35,501 nucleotides of DNA from an uncultured Bacteroidota bacterium. GTDB lineage: Bacteria; Bacteroidota; Bacteroidia; Flavobacteriales; Flavobacteriaceae. The position numbers were made by a program, and so were the translations under genes. Numbering within the stretch: the stretch's first letter is position 1; the number at the start of each line of letters is the position of its first letter. Positions 15,932 to 24,353 of this stretch are shown here, piece after piece. The stretch lies in the NCBI GenBank assembly GCA_902550325.1, contig CACCYT010000007.1:1-35501 (forward strand), read 5' to 3'. The notes under the pieces are model-generated. The model was not told the origin of the DNA. It ran no database searches and was given only the letters and a program-made list of their open reading frames with translations.

Positions 15932-17311
15932 ATGTCAAATTTAAATAGAAGGAAATTCATAAAAACATCTTCATTGGGTGCAATAGCAGCATCTACCTTA
16001 AGTATTAATTGTCAAAACAATCTTAATCTATCTAATCAAGGTAAATATCTTGGTGGGTTTAAAACTAATCCCATTTCAAATATCAAAGCTGCATTCATTG
16101 GCCTCAACCGAGGAGGAACGCATTTAAGAAATTTTGCCAGTCTTAAAAATACTGAGGTTGTCGGTCTTTGTGATATATACGAATCGACGCTGAAAAGAGA
16201 ATTGGAAAGGTTATATCAAATCACTGATAACTTAAAAAATCTCAAGAATTATTGGGGCTCAAAAAAAGAATGGATTAAAATGATTGATGAGGTTAAACCA
16301 GATGTTGTTTTCATTTCCACTGACTGGGAAAGTCATGCACCAATGATTAAAGAATGCATTAAAAAAGGTTGCCATGTTTTTTGTGAGGTTCCATTTTCAC
16401 TTGAGCTCAATGAGCTATGGGAAATAATTAATGTTTCTGAAAAATATCAGAAACACTGTATGATGCTTGAAAATGTAAATTATGGACGTGATGAATTGAT
16501 GTTTCTAAACATGTGTAGAAAAGGAGTTATTGGCGAATTGTTACATGGAGAGGCTGCATATATCCACGATCTTCGCTGGCAAATGGATCACGATAATACA
16601 AGGATGGGATCTTGGAGAACAGATTTTTACAGAGAAAAGAATGGGAATATATATCCGACGCATGGTCTAGGGCCAGTTGCACAATACATGAATCTTTGCA
16701 GATCAGACGATAATTTTCATAAAATTGTTTCATATTCAAGTCCTGCACTAGGGAGAAACCAATACTCACAAGAAAATTTGAGTGAGAGCAATTCCTGGAA
16801 AAATATTTCTTTTGAAAACGGTGATATTAATAGTTCAATAATTAAAACAAAAATCGGAAGAACAATATTAGTACAATGGGATGAAACAAGTCCCAGACCA
16901 TATACCAGATTAAATTTAATTCAAGGAACAAGAGGAACCCTTGCAGGTTTTCCAGTAAGAGTTGCTTTAGAAAAAGGTTTTGAGGATATTACAAAAGATC
17001 ACCACAGCTGGATAGAAAATGAAGATTTAATGAGATTGTATGAAAAGTATGATCATCCACTTTATAAAAAACTTAATAAAAAAACTGTAAAAAGTGGTCA
17101 TGGAGGTATGGACGGAATCATGATGTATAGAATTGTAGAGTGTCTAAATAATGGATTGCCACTTGACCAAAATGTTTACGAAGGTTGTTTTTGGTCTGCT
17201 GTAGCTCCACTTTCAAAACAATCAATTTTGGACGATGGAAAACCACAAGATTTTCCTGATTTTACTAGAGGAAAATGGAAAGAAACTGAGAAGTTAGGAA
17301 TTGTTACATAA
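15932..17311 (+). CDS. GH109-like Gfo/Idh/MocA protein (alpha-N-acetylgalactosaminidase type)
   Basis: This 459-residue protein has a Tat signal (NRRKFIKTSSLGAIAAS) and then a Rossmann-type domain. The usual EKP motif is replaced by EVP (HVFCEVPFS), and segments such as CMMLENVNYGRDELMFLNM, GEAAYIHDLRWQM, YPTHGLGPVAQYMN and GHGGMDGIMMYRI match glycoside hydrolase family 109. GH109 enzymes cleave alpha-N-acetylgalactosaminides by an NAD-dependent redox mechanism. It ends the operon that starts at 10786; its ATG follows the esterase stop with no gap. The family call is strong; the real sugar specificity of marine GH109 members is not settled. Confidence 0.9.
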   Translation: MSNLNRRKFIKTSSLGAIAASTLSINCQNNLNLSNQGKYLGGFKTNPISNIKAAFIGLNRGGTHLRNFASLKNTEVVGLCDIYESTLKRELERLYQITDNLKNLKNYWGSKKEWIKMIDEVKPDVVFISTDWESHAPMIKECIKKGCHVFCEVPFSLELNELWEIINVSEKYQKHCMMLENVNYGRDELMFLNMCRKGVIGELLHGEAAYIHDLRWQMDHDNTRMGSWRTDFYREKNGNIYPTHGLGPVAQYMNLCRSDDNFHKIVSYSSPALGRNQYSQENLSESNSWKNISFENGDINSSIIKTKIGRTILVQWDETSPRPYTRLNLIQGTRGTLAGFPVRVALEKGFEDITKDHHSWIENEDLMRLYEKYDHPLYKKLNKKTVKSGHGGMDGIMMYRIVECLNNGLPLDQNVYEGCFWSAVAPLSKQSILDDGKPQDFPDFTRGKWKETEKLGIVT

Positions 17312-17315
17312 TAAA

Positions 17316-17373
17316 AAAGCTCTCCTATTGGAAAGCTCTTCATTGGTCTCTACAAATTCTCTGTAAGAGAATT
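17316..17373 (+). terminator. Two weak hairpins after the GH109 gene
   Basis: Just after the GH109 stop, AGCTCTCC (17318-17325) can pair with GGAAAGCT (17330-17337) around a TATT loop with one mismatch. A second perfect 8-bp hairpin, AATTCTCT-GTA-AGAGAATT, lies at 17355-17373. Neither is followed by a T run, so this is a poor intrinsic terminator and could instead be a leader element of the downstream GNA1-like/glmS unit. Confidence 0.4.
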
Positions 17374-17449
17374 CACAACAGTACAAATTTACAATTAATT
17401 TTTTAAAGGTTGGTTGTTTAGGTATATTTACCATCGATTTCATAAGAAA

Positions 17450-17851
17450 ATGATAACTATAAAAAGCTTGGATAAGTCGCACTCATCAGATGTTGTCAAC
17501 ATACTGATTGATTCCTTTAGTAACAACTATGACAAAGAACTTAATGAATCAATTTTTTCTAGTGATGAAGTTGATGGTATAGTTGCTATGGAGGAAGGTA
17601 ATGTATTAGGTTATGCTTCTATTCATTACATCAAAAAAATTACCAGAAAGAGTGGGATAATTGAGGATGTTGTTGTTAAAGAAAATCAGAGAGGAAAAGG
17701 TATTGGTAAACTTTTGGTAAAGAATCTAATTGAAAAAGCAAAAAAGAATAATTGTGATAAAATTATTTTGAGCTCTAGTGAAAAAAATCTTAAATTTTAT
17801 GAAAAATTAGGATTCCAAAAAAATGAATTTGAAATGATAATGAGAATTTAA
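17450..17851 (+). CDS. GNAT acetyltransferase, GNA1-like
   Basis: The 133-residue protein is a single GNAT domain. Motif A reads RGKGIGKLL and the acetyl-CoA region continues with FYEKLGF. The stretch IEDVVV...GKGIGKLL...CDKIILSS...NLKFYEKLGF...EMIMRI follows the pattern of eukaryotic glucosamine-6-phosphate N-acetyltransferase (GNA1), including the IED before the beta-bulge and the FYEK segment. The ATG at 17450 is preferred; an upstream in-frame TTG at 17414 would add 12 residues unlike the family. It lies 2 nt before glmS, which makes glucosamine-6-phosphate, so acetylation of that product is a natural reading. A different small-molecule or protein target is still possible. Confidence 0.82.
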   Translation: MITIKSLDKSHSSDVVNILIDSFSNNYDKELNESIFSSDEVDGIVAMEEGNVLGYASIHYIKKITRKSGIIEDVVVKENQRGKGIGKLLVKNLIEKAKKNNCDKIILSSSEKNLKFYEKLGFQKNEFEMIMRI

Positions 17852-17853
17852 TT

Positions 17854-19701
17854 ATGTGTGGTATAGTTGGATATATTGGGGAAAAACCAACCAAAGATTT
17901 TATAATTGATGGTTTGAAAAAACTTGAATATAGGGGATATGACTCAGCTGGTGCTTTTTTATTTAATTCTAAAGGCTATTTAAGAAAATGTAAAGGAAAG
18001 GTTGCTGATTTAGAAAAGAAAATGCGTGATGATAATTTAAATTCTTGTACAATTGGTATGGGTCACACCAGATGGGCAACACATGGTATTCCTAACACAA
18101 AAAATTCACACCCACATACGTCAAACAATGGAAAAATATTTATTGTTCATAATGGAATAATTGAAAACTATGATTCCATTAAACAAATTTTAATTGGGAA
18201 GGGTTATACTTTTCAATCTGAAACTGATACTGAAGTTCTTGTTAACTTAATTGAAGAGGTAAAAAAAAGTAATCCATCATTAAAAATTGGCAAGGCTACA
18301 CAAATTGCATTAAATCAAGTTGTTGGTGCTTTTGCGATTGTTGTTTTTGATAAGGATTCACCTGATGAACTTGTTGTAGCTAAGTTGGGTAGTCCCTTGG
18401 CAATTGGATTAAAAGGAAAAGATTTTTTTGTAGGCTCTGATCCATCTCCGTTCATTAAAGAAACCAATCGTTGTCTGTATTTAAACGATTATGAGCTTGC
18501 AATATTAAGTAGAAAAAAAGGACTTGTACTTCGTGATTTTAGAACTAATCGTATAAAAGATCAAAAAATTGAAAAGCTGAAGCTTCAAATTGAACAGGTT
18601 GAAAAAGGTGGTTTCAAACACTTTATGCTCAAGGAAATATTTGAACAACCAAAATGTATCAATGATTCTTTACGGGGTAGAATTTTTTCAAATCCACCAA
18701 AAATTAAGATATCTTCAGTAGAAGAATACTGGGAAAAATTTAAGAAAAGTAAAAGATTGATTTTTATTTCATGTGGAACATCCTGGCACGCCAGCTTACT
18801 TGGTGAATATTACTTTGAGGAATTGGCTAGAATTCCTGTAGAAGTTGAGTATGCATCAGAGTTTAGATACCGAAATCCAATTATTTATAAAGATGATATT
18901 GTTATCCCCGTGTCTCAGTCAGGCGAGACTGCTGATACAATAGCTGCACTTAAATTGGCAAAAGAAATGAATGCATTTATTTATGGTATTTGCAATGTTG
19001 TTGGATCATCAATTTCTAGAGAGACCCACACGGGAATTTATACACATGCAGGACCCGAGATTGGAGTTGCATCAACAAAAGCTTTTACTTGTCAAGCTGT
19101 AACTATGCTGATAATCGCATCTGAAATTGGTCATAAGCTCAAAAAAATTACAAAATCTCAATACACTGAAATTATCGACGGGGTTCAAAACTTATCTGAT
19201 AATGTCAAAAAAATTCTGAAAAAATCGGATAAGATTGAAGAAATAGCTGAAAAATATACAAAATCCAAAAACTTTTTATACTTGGGAAGAGGATATAATT
19301 TTCCTGTAGCTCTGGAGGGAGCATTGAAGTTAAAAGAGATTTCATACATACATGCGGAAGGTTATCCTGCAGCTGAAATGAAACATGGACCTATCGCTCT
19401 AATCGATAAGAATATGCCTGTTGTTGTTGTTGCAACAAAAAAAGGTAACTACAAAAAAATTGTAAGTAACGTAATGGAAATTAAAGCTAGAGGAGGTAAA
19501 GTTATCTCTATTGTTACTGAGGGTGATAAGGAAATTAAGAAAATTTCTGATGATTTTATTGAAATTCCTGAATGCCACGAATTGATTAGTCCAATTCTCG
19601 CAAACATTCCCTTACAACTTTTATCCTATTACATTGCAGACTTCAAAGGATGTAGCATTGATCAGCCAAGAAACTTAGCCAAGTCTGTTACCGTGGAGTA
19701 A
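17854..19701 (+). CDS. glmS: Glutamine--fructose-6-phosphate aminotransferase (isomerising)
   Basis: The 615-residue protein begins MCGIVGYIG, giving the N-terminal cysteine nucleophile of the glutaminase domain after Met removal, with GHTRWATHG and HNGIIENY downstream. Two SIS domains follow: FISCGTSWHASLLG and SQSGETADT in the first, FLYLGRGYNFPVALEGALKLKEISY in the second. It ends with the invariant DQPRNLAKSVTVE. The enzyme makes glucosamine-6-phosphate from fructose-6-phosphate and glutamine, the entry to UDP-GlcNAc, in the cytosol. No glmS ribozyme-like leader fits here, since the upstream gene ends 2 nt before the ATG. Co-transcribed with the GNA1-like gene. It marks the left edge of the accessory region. 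Confidence 0.97.
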   Translation: MCGIVGYIGEKPTKDFIIDGLKKLEYRGYDSAGAFLFNSKGYLRKCKGKVADLEKKMRDDNLNSCTIGMGHTRWATHGIPNTKNSHPHTSNNGKIFIVHNGIIENYDSIKQILIGKGYTFQSETDTEVLVNLIEEVKKSNPSLKIGKATQIALNQVVGAFAIVVFDKDSPDELVVAKLGSPLAIGLKGKDFFVGSDPSPFIKETNRCLYLNDYELAILSRKKGLVLRDFRTNRIKDQKIEKLKLQIEQVEKGGFKHFMLKEIFEQPKCINDSLRGRIFSNPPKIKISSVEEYWEKFKKSKRLIFISCGTSWHASLLGEYYFEELARIPVEVEYASEFRYRNPIIYKDDIVIPVSQSGETADTIAALKLAKEMNAFIYGICNVVGSSISRETHTGIYTHAGPEIGVASTKAFTCQAVTMLIIASEIGHKLKKITKSQYTEIIDGVQNLSDNVKKILKKSDKIEEIAEKYTKSKNFLYLGRGYNFPVALEGALKLKEISYIHAEGYPAAEMKHGPIALIDKNMPVVVVATKKGNYKKIVSNVMEIKARGGKVISIVTEGDKEIKKISDDFIEIPECHELISPILANIPLQLLSYYIADFKGCSIDQPRNLAKSVTVE

Positions 19702-19712
19702 TTTGTGGAGAG

Positions 19713-19976
19713 TCACATTTCCTTTAACTCTTCAACTCCAAAATAGTCACATAAAATTTTTTCATGATCAATGTCCCAATCACAACCGTCACCGTTACAA
19801 TCAGTACTATCTGATGTAAAATAGTACCCTTTTGAATTACTCATTGAGTAAAATACTTCAAGAAATGAATCTCCTTTACTCACTGTTAAATATAAATCAT
19901 ACCCTTCACCATCCTCACATTCTTTTCTGATCTTAATTTCAAATCCCTTATTTTTTAATTTTTCTGAATACTTCAT
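19713..19976 (-). CDS. Small acidic protein of unknown function
   Basis: The predicted 87-residue protein starts MKYSEKLKNKGFEIKIRK and continues with a Ser/Gly/Asp-rich middle, including DCNGDGCDWDID, and four cysteines. A TTG at 19994 would add six residues and overlap the upstream stop by 4 nt; the ATG at 19976 looks better. No known domain is recognised. The DGEGYDLYLTVSKGDSFLEV part has an alternating pattern resembling DEYYFTVSYKGNKYKVMF in the protein at 20401-20643, so the two may be distant relatives. Last gene of a four-gene minus-strand run (20973 to 19713). Confidence 0.7.
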   Translation of the reverse strand: MKYSEKLKNKGFEIKIRKECEDGEGYDLYLTVSKGDSFLEVFYSMSNSKGYYFTSDSTDCNGDGCDWDIDHEKILCDYFGVEELKEM

Positions 19977-19990
19977 TAATTTGTTGTTAT

Positions 19991-20389
19991 TCAATTATTT
20001 TCACCTTCTACAACATCAATTTCTATTGTATCACTATCAACCATACCATCAAGAGAAGGATCGAAATAATCTCTCAATAATTGACCTTCATTCCATTTCC
20101 ATTCCTCAAGTGTATTTAATAAATCTTCACCCATTAATTCTTTATTCTCTTCAAACCAATCATGATTTAGGTATGGAAATGAATCTAAATCATAATCAAA
20201 ATAAGTAACACCTTTTCTTTTATTTTCATGAGTATTATCTAAGATATATTTGTTAAAGTAAGTTTTTAACTCTTCAAAGGTATTTCCGTTATATGGTGGA
20301 TTACAATTTTTTAATTTTTCTAAATCTAATTTAAAAGGATAATGAAATATCTGTCTATTAACTACTCTAAAGTTCACAATTTTTTTCAT
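19991..20389 (-). CDS. Hypothetical acidic protein
   Basis: The 132-residue product begins MKKIVNFRVVNRQIFHYPF and ends in a very acidic tail (DSDTIEIDVVEGENN). No signal peptide or membrane segment. The central part is rich in aromatic residues and Asp/Glu (TYFDYDLDSFPYLNHDWFEE). The ATG at 20389 lies 11 nt after the stop of the upstream gene; an in-frame TTG at 20425 would overlap that gene and is less likely. No family is recognised. Confidence 0.65.
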   Translation of the reverse strand: MKKIVNFRVVNRQIFHYPFKLDLEKLKNCNPPYNGNTFEELKTYFNKYILDNTHENKRKGVTYFDYDLDSFPYLNHDWFEENKELMGEDLLNTLEEWKWNEGQLLRDYFDPSLDGMVDSDTIEIDVVEGENN

Positions 20390-20400
20390 AAAAATATTTT

Positions 20401-20643
20401 TTAATGAGCGTAAACACAATTCCAAAACAAATCATCTAACTTAACATCAAATTCATTATCTATCTGAATTTCTTTACCTTGACTGTCCCAAACCTTTTCA
20501 TACGAACAACCTTTATTTCTATCACCAAACCACCAATCCTTAAACATTACTTTATACTTATTTCCTTTGTATGATACTGTAAAATAGTATTCATCACTGT
20601 CGCCATCTTTTCTTTTCTCCAATATTTCGATTAATTCTACCAT
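20401..20643 (-). CDS. Hypothetical acidic protein
   Basis: The 80-residue protein has a KRKDGDSDEYYFTVSYKGNK segment that looks like a beta-hairpin, then DWWFGDRNKGCSYEKVWDS and an acidic C-terminal half. No secretion signal. It is the second gene of the minus-strand set of small genes, 27 nt after the first. Function unknown; part of the cluster of small acidic genes that distinguishes this region. Confidence 0.65.
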   Translation of the reverse strand: MVELIEILEKRKDGDSDEYYFTVSYKGNKYKVMFKDWWFGDRNKGCSYEKVWDSQGKEIQIDNEFDVKLDDLFWNCVYAH

Positions 20644-20670
20644 AGTTAGTTTTTTATTTCTAGTGTAATT

Positions 20671-20973
20671 TTAAATTAAATTAATGAATTCATTATAATC
20701 CTTGGGATGCAGGGTTGTCATTATTTTTCCATCATTATCACAAATATCGACGCAAGGCTCTCCACTATCATCATATGTAAATCTGTATTTTTTATTTTCA
20801 GTCACAAAAGTGATATTATGGAGATATTCTTCATCCTCATAAAATTCGTCCGTAACAGTTTTGACATCAATATTCATATCATTCATAATGTTGGTAATTT
20901 TATTAATAAGCTCATTGACAGACTCTTTTGTTGGTTCGAAATCATGACCAAAAAAATTTTTTTCAGTTTCCAT
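20671..20973 (-). CDS. Small acidic protein, paralogue of 34768-35103
   Basis: This 100-residue protein carries 23 Asp/Glu against 9 Lys/Arg. Its N-terminal half looks helical; the C-terminal half has FTYDDSGEPCVDICDNDGKI followed by LHPKDYNEF. The protein at 34768-35103 has the same layout, with THDDDGIPCIDIVIDRDII and RPKEEVDLHNF, so the two share a domain marked by DDxGxPCxDI. No known family is recognised and no signal peptide is present. First gene of the minus-strand set, divergent from the glycoside-hydrolase-like gene with about 50 nt between. Confidence 0.72.
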   Translation of the reverse strand: METEKNFFGHDFEPTKESVNELINKITNIMNDMNIDVKTVTDEFYEDEEYLHNITFVTENKKYRFTYDDSGEPCVDICDNDGKIMTTLHPKDYNEFINLI

Positions 20974-21024
20974 AATTCTAAAATAATATTATTTTTCATG
21001 GAAATTTAACTATAATTTTAAGTG

Positions 21025-22188
21025 ATGAAAAAATATTTAACAATAATATTTTTTATAATATTTTCTTGTTTTTGTAATGCTCAGATTGATCGATTCAAAA
21101 TTCAAAAAACTAATAACAGCTATAAATTAATTTCACCAACCGGTAATTCTTTTTTTTCTTTAGGCATCACACATACCCAGGCCCTTAATTATCCAAATTC
21201 AATGAAAATTTTTGTCAATAAATATAAAAATGATTGGTCATCAGCATCTGCTGAAATATATCGCAATCTTATTTCTTGGGAATTCAACACAGCAGGTTAT
21301 GGAGCGCCAAAAGAATTAAGAAAATTAATCCCATTTATGATGCCCTCTCAACCTCTTGTCGGAAATTCATCTTGGCTAGAAAAAGAAAAATTTTTTTTCT
21401 CTGATATTTTTGATTTTGAAGTTAAGAAAGAGATATTGAATAAAATCCAGAACATGACGAGTGAAAAAGACAATCCTAACTTAATCGGCTATTTTTGGAC
21501 CGATATGCCAATGTGGAATCTAAAAAAATCAAAAGAAAAGTTTGGTTTTAATTGGGTAGATTACATAAAAAATCTTCCAGAAAATTCCGCAGGAAGAATT
21601 CGTTACGAAAAGTTTAAAAATGAGCAACTATTTGATAATTCTTTAACATTTGAAGAGAATTTTCTGAAGCTTATTGCGAAAGAATATTATAAACTTATTG
21701 GCGAAGAGACTAAAAGATTAGATCCAGGTGCCCTTATTTTTGGTGAAAGATATGCAATGCACAGGGTTCCTAAATATATTATAGAGGAAGCTTTGCCCTA
21801 TATTGATGTCGTTTCAATTCAGCCACATGACTGTGATTTTAATGAAAATTATTTTAGAGAAATACATGAGATTACTGGGAAACCAATTATAATATGTGAC
21901 CATCAATGTAGTTTTCCTACTGAAAAATATAGATATACGATGTGGCAACAGTTAAATAACCAAACTGAAGTGGCTGAAAAACACAGAGAGTATCTCAATG
22001 AGGTGGTTAATGAATCTTATTTGATTGGTTATCACAGATGTCAATATATTGACAGATATGAACCAACAAATAATTTATTAAAACAAGGTATGGTAAAAGA
22101 AAATGGAGAAACTTATGAGCCACATGCATCAATTATTACAAGGACAAATAAAAAAGTAAAAGAAATATTTAAAGACAAAAGAAAATAA
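21025..22188 (+). CDS. Secreted agarase-like glycoside hydrolase (TIM barrel)
   Basis: The 387-residue protein has a signal peptide (about residues 1-20, ending FCNAQ). The body resembles agarase-type (clan GH-A) TIM-barrel hydrolases: LISPTGNSFFSLGI near the start, IGYFWTDMPMWNL, YYKLIGEETKRLDPGALIFGERY with a candidate catalytic Glu, DVVSIQPHD, GKPIIICDHQ and IGYHRCQYIDRY near the end. The ATG at 21025 is preferred to a GTG one codon earlier. It would act on a polysaccharide in the periplasm or outside the cell. Assignment to a numbered GH family and the identity of the nucleophile cannot be settled by eye. It converges on the DUF481-like gene with 3 nt between. Confidence 0.75.
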   Translation: MKKYLTIIFFIIFSCFCNAQIDRFKIQKTNNSYKLISPTGNSFFSLGITHTQALNYPNSMKIFVNKYKNDWSSASAEIYRNLISWEFNTAGYGAPKELRKLIPFMMPSQPLVGNSSWLEKEKFFFSDIFDFEVKKEILNKIQNMTSEKDNPNLIGYFWTDMPMWNLKKSKEKFGFNWVDYIKNLPENSAGRIRYEKFKNEQLFDNSLTFEENFLKLIAKEYYKLIGEETKRLDPGALIFGERYAMHRVPKYIIEEALPYIDVVSIQPHDCDFNENYFREIHEITGKPIIICDHQCSFPTEKYRYTMWQQLNNQTEVAEKHREYLNEVVNESYLIGYHRCQYIDRYEPTNNLLKQGMVKENGETYEPHASIITRTNKKVKEIFKDKRK

Positions 22189-22191
22189 TTT

Positions 22192-22947
22192 CTATAGATC
22201 AATTTCAACACCAAAGGTCAGCTCAGTATCAGACTTTAATATTTCAACATAAGGCTTAGAATGATATCTATGTTTAAGATTGAGGTAAATTGGGAATGAA
22301 GTGTAATTAAGGTATAATCTAGGTTCTATAAATAATCTTGCATCACCCAAATCTTTTGTATTAATTTGATAATAAATGCTTGTATTTAGCAAAATTTTTT
22401 CTGTAATTGAAAAATTTGAAAAACTACTTAAACTATATCGATAATTATATTTTTCAATTTGTGATAAATTATTCTCTTCATACAGTTCATCCTCGTAAAA
22501 AAACCCAAAAGAAAAATCGAAATAATTGGTCATTTTTTCTTTAATTCTAAATCTGTATCCTGCCCCTACCAAGTATCGATGGAGTAACTTTAATGACTTA
22601 ACATTTTGACCTTGTATAAATAAAAAAGCAGAATTTTTATTATAAAACTTATTGAATCTTATTTGTCCCACCCAGTCATCAGCTAAAACATCTTTTTCCT
22701 CTGAAATATATTCATAACCAAATGAAAGTCTTAATAAACTATTATTGATTTTTTTTCCAATAGACAATGAATTGTTCAGTTGAGTAAATTCAATATTTCC
22801 AAAATTTACATTACCATCAATATTTAATTTAAATGCAAATGTGCTATCAATTTCTCTTAATAATGATTCAGTATTAATAATTGTCTGAGTAAAGGAATTT
22901 AAAATTAAAAATAGGATTGAAAAGATTGAAAGAACCAGTTTTTTCAC
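22192..22947 (-). CDS. Outer-membrane beta-barrel protein, DUF481-like
   Basis: The 251-residue protein has a signal peptide (about 1-20) and then about a dozen alternating amphipathic strands rich in Tyr, Phe and Asn, ending in a strand that closes FGVEIDL. The early segment LNIDGNVNFGNIEF, with repeated paired strands and turns, resembles DUF481 (salt-induced outer-membrane protein) members. The start is GTG at 22947, directly before the Lys-rich n-region. It probably sits in the outer membrane as a small barrel. Function unknown; a DUF2490-like barrel is an alternative. Confidence 0.7.
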   Translation of the reverse strand: MKKLVLSIFSILFLILNSFTQTIINTESLLREIDSTFAFKLNIDGNVNFGNIEFTQLNNSLSIGKKINNSLLRLSFGYEYISEEKDVLADDWVGQIRFNKFYNKNSAFLFIQGQNVKSLKLLHRYLVGAGYRFRIKEKMTNYFDFSFGFFYEDELYEENNLSQIEKYNYRYSLSSFSNFSITEKILLNTSIYYQINTKDLGDARLFIEPRLYLNYTSFPIYLNLKHRYHSKPYVEILKSDTELTFGVEIDL

Positions 22948-22967
22948 ATTTAAAACTAATAAAAGAT

Positions 22968-23429
22968 TTATGTTAATTCAAAAAACCAATCAATTCCATA
23001 ATATATTAACACACCAACGACAAAAAATCTTATGGATTTTCCAATAAGCATCCAAAGGGATACCTTAAATGCATCCACCTTAAATACACCCAAAGCTAGA
23101 GCTAAAATATCTCCACCAAGTGGGAGCCATGTAAAAAAAGCAGCAACACTACCCCATCTATCAATTTTTTTTTTAAATGAATAGACTTTTTCTTTTTTTA
23201 TCCTAAAATATTTTTCGATTTTTTTCCAATCACCAATTCTACCAATATAATAGGTTGTAACTCCACCTAGCCAATTACCCATACATGCAATTATAATGCA
23301 CAATTGAATATTAAATCCTTTAGCAATTAGTACTGCTAAAACAACTTCAGGACTCAAAGGAACTAGTGTAGCTGTTAAAAAACAAGCGATAAATAAACCC
23401 AAATAACCAAGCTCAACAAAGTAATCCAT
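22968..23429 (-). CDS. YqaA/DedA-type (VTT) inner-membrane protein
   Basis: The 153-residue protein shows the VTT/SNARE-associated pattern: LTATLVPLSPEVVLAVLIAKG, then GNWLGGVTTYYIGRIGDW, a basic loop (IEKYFRIKKEKVYSFKKK) and FFTWLPLGGDILALALG, the re-entrant Gly/Pro segment typical of YqaA. About four membrane helices. DedA-superfamily proteins have been linked to lipid-carrier (undecaprenyl phosphate or phospholipid) flipping; the YqaA branch is poorly characterised. It lies 20 nt upstream of the DUF481-like gene on the same strand and is divergent from 23463-23843. Confidence 0.85.
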   Translation of the reverse strand: MDYFVELGYLGLFIACFLTATLVPLSPEVVLAVLIAKGFNIQLCIIIACMGNWLGGVTTYYIGRIGDWKKIEKYFRIKKEKVYSFKKKIDRWGSVAAFFTWLPLGGDILALALGVFKVDAFKVSLWMLIGKSIRFFVVGVLIYYGIDWFFELT

Positions 23430-23462
23430 AATTGATGTAAATCTATTATATTTATAAAATCT

Positions 23463-23843
23463 ATGAGTGATATAGCGAAAAATCTTTTTGAAAAAAACAA
23501 AACGAAATATTTAGAGGGGGATTCTAGTGTTGAAGAATTAATAAATCGATATAATGAAGATCATGGACTAGAGCTAGATGAAGGATCTCTTTGGGATAAG
23601 AAATTTATTTCTGCTTATTTTCTTATTCTGAATCCTGACCATGAAAATTATGATTATGAATTAACAAAACTTGAAACTGATTATGCTGCAGCATCTATTC
23701 ATTTTAATGAAGCAGTCCATATGGGTTTTATCGTTCCTGAAGGCGAGGTATGTAGAACTATTCTGATGAAGGAGGATTTAGATTTATTTGAGCTGAACCA
23801 GATAATGCCCAGCATTATCTTTGATTCATACAAAATAAAATAG
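23463..23843 (+). CDS. Hypothetical acidic protein
   Basis: The 126-residue protein is mostly helical by composition and acidic, with SVEELINRYNEDHGLELDEG near the N-terminus and a mid segment YELTKLETDYAAASIHFNEA. No signal peptide, membrane segment or known motif. Its stop TAG abuts the stop of the convergent HAD gene, forming TAGCTA. Divergent from the YqaA gene with a 33-nt gap that must hold both promoters. Confidence 0.65.
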   Translation: MSDIAKNLFEKNKTKYLEGDSSVEELINRYNEDHGLELDEGSLWDKKFISAYFLILNPDHENYDYELTKLETDYAAASIHFNEAVHMGFIVPEGEVCRTILMKEDLDLFELNQIMPSIIFDSYKIK

Positions 23844-24347
23844 CTAATATTTTACATGTTGAACCTTCCACCTAACATTTGTTTTAGATAACATCTTCTC
23901 TGCTGCTTTGATATTTTTAATTGAGTCATCGACGTAGTAAATATCATTATAACCCTCATTATCTATTTTATCTTTTATCCAATTTGCTTTATCTTGAGGG
24001 TCATTGGATGCTAAAGCCGTAACATAAATTTTTGATGTGTCGATATCAATTTCACTCAGATACTTCCTTATTGGTTTGTAAGTTGATCTAGCAGTAAGAA
24101 TAAATATTCCACCTCTCCCTTTATTTAAAATCCTTCTCAGCACCTTAGTTACTTGCTTAATTTCTTTTGGATTTTTTACTTTTTGGAAATCAGAAAAATC
24201 AAAAATATCACCTTTTTTTTCATCATAGATAGCATACTGACCTGGTGTTAACTTAAGTTGTGAATCACCATTAGTAACATAAACATATGAGTCTGTTTTG
24301 ACTAATGTATCATCAAAATCAAATATCCTTAATCTTTTGTAACTCAT
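23844..24347 (-). CDS. HAD-superfamily phosphatase-like protein, phage type
   Basis: The 167-residue protein has the HAD motifs in order: DFDDTLV at 10-16 (Asp10 nucleophile, Asp12), ILTARS with Thr85, Lys120 in DPQDKANWI, and YYVDDS with Asp140/Asp141. The segment LTPGQYAIYDEKKGDIFDFS between motifs I and II is a feature I know from HAD proteins of marine phages and of nucleic-acid end-repair type. Hydrolysis of a phosphate, perhaps a nucleic-acid 3' or 5' end, is therefore plausible but not shown. It starts 6 nt after the DUF2779 nuclease gene on the same strand, which supports a nucleic-acid-related role. Confidence 0.8.
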   Translation of the reverse strand: MSYKRLRIFDFDDTLVKTDSYVYVTNGDSQLKLTPGQYAIYDEKKGDIFDFSDFQKVKNPKEIKQVTKVLRRILNKGRGGIFILTARSTYKPIRKYLSEIDIDTSKIYVTALASNDPQDKANWIKDKIDNEGYNDIYYVDDSIKNIKAAEKMLSKTNVRWKVQHVKY

Positions 24348-24353
24348 ATTTTA

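Noticed and set aside
17620-17860. A glmS ribozyme-type riboswitch upstream of glmS.
   Set aside because: The 5' neighbour is coding to 2 nt before the glmS ATG, leaving no room for a leader RNA.
20707-21009. Plus-strand ORF of 100 codons opposite the small acidic gene at 20671-20973.
   Set aside because: The minus-strand gene has a paralogue at 34768 and fits the local gene series; the plus frame is Ile/Phe-rich antisense reading.
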